From: Russula earlei
Taxonomy: Eukaryota; Basidiomycota; Agaricomycetes; Russulales; Russulaceae
Assembly: GCA_025769875.1 (NCBI GenBank)
Contig: JAGFNK010001041.1
Span: forward strand, 1-15,842
Direction of reading: 5' to 3'
DNA: 15,842 nucleotides
The notes under the pieces are model-generated. The model was not told the DNA's origin. It searched no databases and saw only the letters and a program-made list of their open reading frames with translations. Below are positions 8,769 to 15,842 of the stretch, piece after piece. The position numbers were made by a program, and so were the translations under genes. The stretch's first letter is position 1, and the number at the start of each line of letters is the position of its first letter.

Positions 8769-10278
8769 ATGACACGCCAGAGATGCCTTCTATGTAAGAA
8801 GGCCTTCAACACAACATGGTCTCTGAGGCTCCATCTTTCATGGCTGGAGACATGCAGCATGGCATGGCAACAACACACTGACGATGACCTGCCCCACCGC
8901 ATCTTTGAGGATGCTTACATAGATGCCACGCCAATCAGTCGCAGCATTTTCTTTGACCTAGAACACAATGATCACCATCAGCCATCCTCTGTGTATCACC
9001 CACTAGAAACCTCCCTTGAGCAAAATGAGCCATTGGCAAGAAGGGCTTGCACAGAAACTCAGTCAACAGCTGATGAATGCCATGCAGGGTGCTATGTAGA
9101 GGCATATCCAGCCATGGTTGCTGAGAATTTAGGAACAGCTCTCACCCTATTCCAGGAGTGAGGCAAGGCACTACAGAAATCAGGGTTGCCTCCATGGGCG
9201 CCATTTGAAGATACGGATGAATGGGAACTTGTCAATTGGCTCATAAACCGAGTCAACAAGACTGGAACAGACAAATTTCTGAAGCTGGGATTGGTAAGTC
9301 CAACTATGCACTTGGTGACTCAGTCCTAACGTAAAATATACATAGACGATGAAATGCTTCCAACTCGCATACAAAAGTGCATACTCCTTTTTCAAAAAAA
9401 TCAATACACTTCCAGCAGGGTCTCTGTGGCACACAGAGACCTTCAGCTTCACTGGGGATCTACTGGACAAGAATGGAGAGCCAACACAAGATCATTTTGA
9501 ATTGTGGTATCGAAATTCTCTACAATGCGTTGAAGAGCTTATATCAAACCCAATGTTTGAAAAATATATATCCTATGTCCCGGAGCGCATCTATGAGGAC
9601 AGCACAGGGAACACGCGTGTATATGATGAAATGTGGACTGCGGATTGGTGGTGGGAAATGCAGGTGCATTCGTTTTAGACACCATCCCAGGTTTATCAGT
9701 CTTATGTTGCATTAGGATAAAATCCCTTCAGGCAGTGTAGTGTGCCCAGTCATCCTTGCGTCTGATAAGATGTAGTTATTGGGTTTCTCAGGCGGCCATC
9801 AAGCCTACCCGTTATATCTTACCCTTGGGAACATCAGCAAGAGTGTTCGCTGCAAATCTTCAAATCACGCAGTATCCCTCATAGGCTACATCCCTACCAG
9901 CGAGATTACCTGCTTCTCAGACCCACAAATACCAAAGTACCAACTCTTTCACGCATGCCTGAAGAAGATACTGGAACCATTGAAAAGTGCTGGCAGCAAC
10001 GGAACGAAGCTGATTTGTGCGGATGGTGTCATCCGCTGGATCTTTCCCATCCACGCAGCATATGTGGGCGATCATCCAGAGCAATGCCTGGTTGCAGGCT
10101 GCAAGGAGAATCGATGCCCGATCTGTACTGTGCCTGCCAAGTCCCGAGGCAATGGATTTCTATTCCCATTATGGTCCCAGTTGCACACAGAACAGGTGTT
10201 ACATCTTGAGGCTAATGGCCATCACCCTCCTGAGTTCTCGGAATGGGGCTTGCTGTTACGGCGTCATGGCCATAAGAC
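8769..10278 (+). pseudogene. Plavaka-type (CACTA-like) transposase, 5' part
   Basis: DDE transposase of the Plavaka family, a DNA transposon group of basidiomycetes; it would cut and rejoin transposon ends in the nucleus. The ATG at 8769 opens with a Cys/His finger (CLLCKKAFNTTWSLRLHL). Exons are 8769-9293, 9346-9663 and 9716-10278; both introns are 52 bases with GT-AG ends, and the first has a CCTAAC branch site. Family landmarks: WAPFEDTDEWELVNWL, GDLLDKNGEP, RVYDEMWTADWWWEMQ, PVILASDKM (likely first catalytic Asp), YPLYLTLGNISKSVR, FPIHAAYVGDHPEQCLVAGC, and a CX4CPIC knuckle. About 468 codons remain of a family that is usually much longer. Breaks: TGA at 9159-9161, TAG at 9773-9775, and the LTR of element B at 10279. 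Dead as it stands. Confidence 0.88.
10274..10278. repeat. candidate target duplication AAGAC beside LTR of element B
   Basis: AAGAC directly precedes the LTR end TGTTAGC. Gypsy integrases duplicate five bases. The other copy would lie past the right edge, so this is unconfirmed. Confidence 0.35.
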
Positions 10279-10861
10279 TGTTAGCTCAAAGTTCAGTGGG
10301 GGCCAAGTCCCTGTGACTTGGTTCAAGGGGTTCAGTGGGGCCGGCTCAAGGAGACTGGTTCAAGGGTTTAGTGTCTCAAGGCTGAGTCAGATAATGACTC
10401 AGTCCGCAGACAGAGTCGATCTTCTGGTTTCACAGAAGAGGAGGACGATGAGAGAGAGGCAGAGGAGGGAGAGGAACACAAGGGTTCCTTGAGGTGTGCT
10501 CAGGTCAAGCAGAGTATAGGCCAGCACAAGCGAGTTGTGATTGAGAGAGAGTACAGGGCAAGGGATGCGACAGGAAATGGGACAAAGCTCAGCTTGGGGC
10601 ATTCCCCAGCTTTTACAGGCACTTAAATACTGTATGTAGCGAGGCTGTACAGTACTATATGTGGAACAATAGATAAAAGGTGAACCAATGGCAAAAAGGG
10701 ACTCAACAATAGATGAAACAATAGATGAAACACAATGGGTGAAACAATAAGGACCATCAGTATTAAGGGATGAAACCGTAACTAAGGGGACGGGGGTGAA
10801 AGTAAAGAACAATAAGGGAAGTCCTAGGGATGAACCAAAAGAGGGGTAGATCACAACATCA
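10279..10861 (-). mobile_element. 3' LTR of element B (583 bp)
   Basis: On the minus strand it starts TGATGTTGTGATC directly after a G-run and ends GAGCTAACA. The start could be three bases further in, giving TGTT...AACA termini. Near 10620-10632 (minus strand) lies ATACAGTATTTAAGTGCC, a weak TATA-like site. The leader is rich in CTCTCTC. Near its 3' end are an inverted TGAGTCA/TGACTCA pair (10382-10402) and a repeated TTCAGTGGGG word. Short tandem copies of ACAATAGATGAA lie at about 10708-10735. Minus-strand open frames here (for example 10399-10854) are not genes. Confidence 0.8.
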
Positions 10862-10871
10862 TGCCCCCCTC
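10862..10871 (-). other. polypurine tract of element B
   Basis: Minus-strand GAGGGGGGCA directly upstream of the LTR start TGATG. This is where an LTR retrotransposon primes plus-strand DNA synthesis. The position fits and confirms the LTR border to within three bases. Confidence 0.7.
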
Positions 10872-10888
10872 ATGCTTAGTTTTCTGAA

Positions 10889-12568
10889 CTAATTGGTCTC
10901 AGGGCCCGACTCATGGAGCTCATCACCTTTGACTTCTGGCCACGCGCCCTGGGGCCCTACTGCTCTGGGGCAGAAACCTCTGTAACTCTGGTGGGTCCTC
11001 CTGAGGATACAGTCTACCTGACCGCTGCAGTTGGCATGAGGTTTATTGCAATCTTTGTTCCAGTGTCCCCTGGTGTTACAATGTTTGCAGATGTGTTGTC
11101 GCTTTTGGAGCTGGTGACGCTGCGCCTTGGTCATGTGTGCGGGGATGAGAGGGGTGTTAGGAGTGCTAGCGTCATCGGAGAACATCTGAGGGAAATGGGA
11201 GGGGGAGCCCATAGGGGCATTGTTTTGGGACTGGTCAACGACACGAGGGAGGTACTCGAGAGGGGGGGTCAAGGAGAGAGGAGGGCGAATGGGTAATGAA
11301 GGAGAAGGGGAAGTGGCCAGTTCTTTTGATTCCTCAATTCTGTCGTAACTTCCTACTAGTGAGTAATAAGGCCCAGCATCACGGGTGAGACCCCCATTGG
11401 TCATCAAGTTGTCAAGTTGGTGACGAACTCAGACAGAAGTGTTGTTGGCCTGAAGACAACTGTGGATGGCAGCAGTTTCTTTGGTGTGAGACTGAATCTC
11501 GTGGAGGCGGTCAGCGAGTTGCCCTTGAAGGACGTTCAGGGCCCCTTGGATAGAGACACACTTTCCCTCCAAAACTTTTAGTTTGAATGAACTGACACGG
11601 AGGCGGTAGACGTTGGTGAGGGCACCAGGGTCATGGAGGTTTTCAAGAGCCTGGGCAGCGTCGAAATGGAAAGGGTGGTCCTCAATTAGGAGGCGGAGGT
11701 CAGAGGCAGTGACGGAAGGGTGAGGGGCAGAGACAATGGGTCGGGCGATGAGCTTCTCTCCGTAAGTGGGCTCTCCTCTACCCATAGTGCCTAAAAGCAT
11801 AGGTTCGTCGTTATATAAAGCGACACGTAAGTATGGTAGTAGGCATTTTCACCCATTAATGTTAATGTAGAAAGGGGGAACATGCATGTAAGGTTCGTAA
11901 ACAAACCAAGGGGGGCCGGGGTGAGTGGGGTCTGCTTCAGTTGGGGTGGGTGAGGGGGTCCCCTCGCGAATGGCGAGCGGATTGAGGGTGGTAGTGAGGT
12001 CCTGAAGTTCTGCTTTGTCTGGGACGATGAGGGTGCATTGGTCAATGATGTGTTGGATGACTTCAGGCAAAAGGGGCTCTTGTTTGATGGTGGGGGAAGG
12101 AGTAAGAATAGGTGGAGGGGATGAGTTAGAAGCGGGGGATGACATAGGAGTATTGTAAGCGGAAGTAGCGTGTTCGTGGTGCCAGGCTGACCACTCGGAA
12201 GGGGTGGGGGTATTTATGGAGGCTGAGCGTATGATATGGTTCCATACTAAATCTGTAAGTACTGCTCTTCATATGGATAAATGAAACTCTGAAAAATGGG
12301 GGTCCATCATAAGAAGTTGAAAGCCATGGAAGTCACCAGGGGAGAGAATTCCGGAAAAAAGTTGTTCCCTGGTGGCTATGTTAAAAATGGTGTGTCTGCA
12401 GTCGGGGATAGTGGGGTCATTAACTGAATAGGAGGGGGGATTACATGAATTGACTTGGGGGAGTAAAGTATGTTGCTGTATCGTAAGTCCCTGGACCTGA
12501 TGTTCCAGGTTGTCTAGACTTTCATCCGGGTGATGGGATTCTGTGGGGTCGGAGTCAGTGGTAGACAT
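10889..12568 (-). pseudogene. zinc-knuckle region fused downstream of element B Pol
   Basis: About 560 codons that follow the chromodomain with no frame change and no non-TGA stop. I do not recognise the family. A methionine at 12568 (MSTTDSDPTES) could be an original start. In order: an acidic start, an ordered part (LSPGDFHGFQLLMM), a Ser/Pro-rich part (from ~12145), a probable coiled coil (~11640-11440; LKVLEGKCVSIQGALNVLQG), another Pro-rich part, and a CX2CX4HX4C knuckle at 11048-11089 (CKHCNTRGHWNKDC) with further Cys after it. The layout resembles a Gag: coiled coil, linker, nucleic-acid-binding knuckle. TGA lies at 12269, 11849 and 11429; the end is TAG 10889-10891, 18 bases before the polypurine tract. 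It may be a third ORF whose original stop was lost, or a true fusion. Confidence 0.65.
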
Positions 12569-15500
12569 AATACAGAGTTTGGTGGGTTGTTGTAGGTGAA
12601 AGGTAGCGATGGCATCTTGAGCATTTTTAAGGTTTGAGAGGGGTTCCCAGGTGTCTTCTGCTGCAGAGTACCCTTTCCACTGGACTCGATACTGGAGTCG
12701 ATTCCTATGGAGACATTGGGCAGTGACCTTCTCAACCTCATATTCTCCCGAGAGGAGATCAGGGGGGGGTTCAGGGAAGTTAGGACCATGTTTGGCTGTT
12801 TTAGTGACGGGTGATAGAAGGGAGGCATGGAAGACATTATGGATGCTCCATTGAGGGGGAAGGCGGAGTTGGTAGACGACATGGGAAATTCTTTTAGTGA
12901 TGACAAAAGGTCCGAACTGTTTAGGACAGAACTTCTGAAACTGATGGGGGGTTTTTAGGTTAGTCCCTTCTAGCCAGACCTTTTGTCCTTCTTCGAACCC
13001 CTTGAATTTGGTTTCCTTGACCCAGTGGCTTTGTGCCTTTTTCATTGCTTCTTGGGCCAATTCTCGCATATCTTTTAGAGCCTGGAGACGTTCTTGAATC
13101 CCTGGGAACTTGGACTTTAGCTGGGTGCCGAGTCCCTGTGGATTAAAGCCGATGAGCAACTCATAAGGGGTTCGTTTGGTGGTTGTGGATTTGTGAGTGT
13201 TGAAATGATACTGGGCTATAGGAAGCCAGTGTGCCCATTCTTCCTGTTTCTCTCCAGTGTAGATGCGGAGATACGTTTCCAGGGTTTGGTTAGTTCTTTC
13301 TGATTGTCCATCGGTTTGAGGGTGGTAAGCAGTACTCAGATTTTGGTTGATTCCCAGAACTTGAGAGACTTCTTTGAACAGATCAGAGGTGAAGCGGGAG
13401 TCACAATTGGAAATGATTTTTGAAGGGACTCCAGTCCAAGGGAAGGCATGTCGTAAAAATAATTTGGCCATTTCTAGGGTCCCCATATCTTTACTGCATG
13501 GTATGAATATTGCCGCCTTGGTAGAATCATGGTCGGTGATGGTCATGATGGTGTTGTTCCCTTCTGATAACGGGAGATTGACGATCCAGTCAATTGCTAT
13601 GGTTTGAAATGGTTTTTGGAATTCAGGGGGAATTGGATGAACTGGGGGATGAGTGGGGTGCGTGGAGGATTTGTTAGCCTGACAGGTGGCACAACCTCGA
13701 ATGTAATCTCAGATGAAATAACCCATTTTGGGCCACCAGAAGGATTCTTGAATTGAGTACAAGGTTTGGGCATTTCCTGTGTGTCCGCCAAGAATGCTGT
13801 TGTGGTAGGTGTGTAAAATTTTTCGTAAGAGGGGCTCTTGATATGGTACCACCAATTTCCTGTCCTTGAATAGTGCACCTTCTTCTTCTTGAAGACCGTG
13901 TTTGACCTTCCACATGAGGAGGTCTGACTTTCGGTTCCTTTGTTTGGTTAGGACTTGGGTATAGAGGTTCTCTGTGTGAAGCGCGCAAATGAAAAGTTTA
14001 TCAGGGAGTGCCGTGATGTTTTGGTTATCTCCTGATCCATCGTTATGGTCAGGTTGTCGTGAGAGAGCATCTGCGCGATTGGAAGTTCCGGGTTTGTGGT
14101 GGATTTCGAAATGGTAGTCTGCTAGTGTGGAAATATAACCCGCAATTCTTCGATTGATTTTGTGGGGGAGTCGGTAGTGGGTGATGTTGGCATGATCAGT
14201 AAAAATCTTGATGGGGTGTTTAGTTCCGACTAATAGGTATCGCCAGTGTTGGAGTGCAAGAATCAGAGCCAGGAACTCCCTATCCCAAACTGGGTAGTTC
14301 CTTTCTGCTTCATTGAATGCATGTGACATATTCCTGATCATCTTCCTTTTTCCTCTTTGATCCTTTTGGAAGAGAACTGCTCTGGTGGCAAATTGTGAGG
14401 CATCAGTTCCTAATTTGTATGGGAGGTCAGGGTTGGCAGTGTAGAGTTCAGGGTCATCGCAGACTGCCGATATCAAGATTTCCAGGGCTGTGGTCACTTC
14501 TGGGGTCCAGAGGAAGGGGGTTCCTTTCTTGATTGTGGAAAAAATGGGGCGAGCTATTTTTGCGAAATCTCGGATAAATGGTCATTGGTAATTGAGGGTG
14601 CCCATGATTTGTTGTACTTGTTTCAGGTTATTGGGGGGTCTCGGCCAGTTTTTGAGGCCATCCATTTTGATGGGGTCAATTTTGAGGGTCCCTTGGTTAA
14701 TTCAGAAGCCCAGGAAGTCAATTTCCTTTGTTCAAAGGCGCATTTGGATGCTTTTAGAAAATAAGAGTCTCTTTCAAGGAGGTCGAGGAATTCATGTGTG
14801 ATTTGTTGGTGAAGGTGCTCTTCTCCTGAACCTGTGGCTATTGCTACATCATCTAGATAGTTTCAGGTGTTCTCTGGGTACTTTAGGAGCCAGGGTTGGA
14901 GGGTGTGGTTCATTGCTCGTTGGAAGGCTGCTGGGGCATTGGTAAAGCCAAAGCCCATTACTGTGGGGACAAAGGTGCCAAACTGGGTTTTGAAGGCGCC
15001 TTTGTGTCGATCTTCTGGGTGGATCAGGATGTTGTTGTAGCCGGCTCTGACGTCGAATTTGCTAAAGGTGGTTTTGCCCCTTAATTGGTGCAATTGTTCT
15101 TCCATGTTTGGTAAGGCATGGTAGTCAGGGACCGTGGCATTGTTGAGCTTTCGGTAGTCTACTACCATTCACGGGGCAGTGCTGTCCTTCTTCTGGACAA
15201 AAAAGACAGGAGACACGAAGTCTGAGATTCCGTCTTTGATGAAACCTTTGGCTAGGTCTTCCTGTATTTGCTTTGATAGTTCTTGTTTCTCTTTCTGGGG
15301 GAGTGGATAAGTTCGACAATCAAGGAATTTGGGGGCGTCCGGTTTCAGGGTGATTCTGAAGTCGAGTTCTCCTCAACTGGGTGGGAGTCATTTAGCTGCT
15401 TCTTCTGAGAAGACCTTCTGATGTTGTGAGTATTCAGGGGGAATGGTAATCGACCTTATTTGTGCAATTCGGATCTTTGGTGGGTTTGTTATGGATACAG

Positions 15501-15842
15501 GGGTGAGAAGGACCCCTAAGTGGTTTCTAAGGCGACCAGTGCTCCAATTTATGAGGGGGTTTATTGCCTTCAAGAAGGGGTATCCGAGGATCATTCTATC
15601 TTCTCCCAGGTTGGTGACATAGAAGGTGAGAAGTTGGGTGGTAGGTCCATGATGTACGGCCATGTGGGCATAATGGGTTAGCGCCCCTCCTTGGTTGTTA
15701 GTGCCGTCCACGTTGATAATGGGTCTGGGGGGTTCTAAGGGTTCAAAGTGGGATTTGTAACTTTCCCATGATTCCTTGGCTGATGAAAATTTCTGTGCTC
15801 CACTGTCTAGGAGCGCTTGGCCAGTCTTTCCATTTGTGGTGA
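12569..15842 (-). pseudogene. pol: Pol of element B: protease, RT, RNase H, integrase, chromodomain
   Basis: Chromovirus polyprotein; its N-terminal part is off the edge. Protease: LLDSGA with DSGA at 15796-15807. RT: MVVDYRKLN, FDVRAGYNN, FGFTNAPAAFQ, YLDD at 14848-14859. RNase H: LGTDASQFA and ADALSRQPD. Integrase: a His/Cys finger (HTYHNSILGGH ... CATC), first Asp in IDW (13589-13591), Asn where the second catalytic Asp belongs (13406-13408), and Glu in DGQSER (13298-13300). The N-to-E spacing is 35 residues, the standard value. Chromodomain: ~12585-12750 (YRVQWKGYSAAEDTWEP). TGA lies at 15388, 15373, 15169, 14863, 14702, 14582 and 13709, mostly at Arg sites of relatives. A one-base loss at ~14726-14731 changes frame after KCAFEQ. 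This copy cannot act on its own. Confidence 0.92.

Larger units (their letters stand above)
6061..10278. mobile_element. left part of a Plavaka-type DNA transposon, with DUF6532 gene (inferred)
   Basis: Element A coding ends near 6030-6060 and is followed by a repeat-rich non-coding block, a minus-strand DUF6532 gene and a divergent plus-strand Plavaka transposase. I read this as one DNA transposon inserted in A. Its left end would be near 6061 and its right end would lie beyond the window, because element B breaks the transposase at 10278. No terminal inverted repeat can be confirmed with only one end present. It is possible that the DUF6532 gene is only a neighbour. The transposase itself is secure; the outline of the element is inference. 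Confidence 0.5.
10279..15842 (-). mobile_element. Ty3/gypsy chromovirus element B, 3' part
   Basis: A minus-strand LTR retrotransposon inserted into the Plavaka transposase. In its own direction it reads protease, RT, RNase H, integrase, chromodomain, an added zinc-knuckle region, polypurine tract and 3' LTR. Gag, primer site and 5' LTR lie off the right edge. Apart from one single-base loss near 14726-14731, one frame spans ~4.95 kb with ten TGA interruptions and ends at TAG 10889-10891. Chromodomains in this group steer integration to H3K9-methylated heterochromatin, which fits its place in other repeats. The CpG count is low (about 10 in 14401-15000). Confidence 0.92.

Noticed and set aside
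9779..10492. Reading the transposase to 10492
   Set aside because: Family similarity ends at ~10278; the rest is read from the LTR of element B.
10399..10854. Minus-strand 151-codon frame
   Set aside because: It lies wholly inside the 3' LTR of element B and has no domain.
10913..11296. Plus-strand 127-codon frame
   Set aside because: Antisense shadow of the zinc-knuckle region of element B.
1..15842. UGA read as arginine, a changed genetic code
   Set aside because: Consistent TGA at Arg sites invites the idea, but no nuclear code of this kind is known in fungi, the genes also carry frameshifts and a catalytic Asp-to-Asn change, CGA is still used in the same frames, and CpG decay explains the pattern.

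Overview
The window looks like a fungal, and specifically basidiomycete (Agaricomycete-type), repeat graveyard. The evidence is a Plavaka-type (CACTA-like) transposase and a protein with the DUF6532 fold, both typical of mushroom-forming fungi, together with very short GT-AG introns (46-55 bases) and two Ty3/gypsy retroelements. I see no ordinary housekeeping gene, tRNA, rRNA or CRISPR array.

Layout from left to right. Positions 1-~6060 (+): Ty3/gypsy element A, decayed. An unrecognised ORF ends at 1129, a Gag with a CCHC knuckle follows (1134-3175), then protease, reverse transcriptase and RNase H (to ~6025); integrase is missing. Two LTR-like insertions split A: 502 bp inside gag (2357-2858, flanked by ATAGGAT) and 700 bp inside RT (4529-5228, flanked by TAATC). 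Removing either one rejoins the reading frame. Positions ~6061-10278: the left part of a probable DNA transposon, with a repeat-rich non-coding end (6062-6424), an eight-exon DUF6532 gene on the minus strand (6425-8557), a 211-bp divergent promoter region, and a Plavaka transposase on the plus strand (8769-10278) cut off in its third exon. Positions 10279-15842 (-): Ty3/gypsy chromovirus element B, whose 3' LTR (10279-10861) is what interrupts the transposase. Its polyprotein runs protease-RT-RNase H-integrase-chromodomain and continues in the same frame into a further ~560-codon region with its own CCHC zinc knuckle. The 5' LTR and gag of B lie beyond the right edge.

The order of events is probably: A inserted first, the Plavaka/DUF6532 element landed in A, B landed in the transposase, and solo LTRs formed inside A. 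The dominant form of damage is shared across A, the DNA transposon and B. Almost every in-frame stop is TGA where the family, or the reading, calls for arginine, which is what CGA-to-TGA change at methylated CpG would give. The 700-bp LTR is CpG-rich and has escaped this, so it is probably the youngest insertion.

The most interesting points are the single-cause TGA decay, including a catalytic Asp-to-Asn change in the B integrase by the same route; the head-to-head DUF6532/Plavaka pair as a possible two-gene transposon; and the zinc-knuckle domain fused downstream of the B chromodomain.
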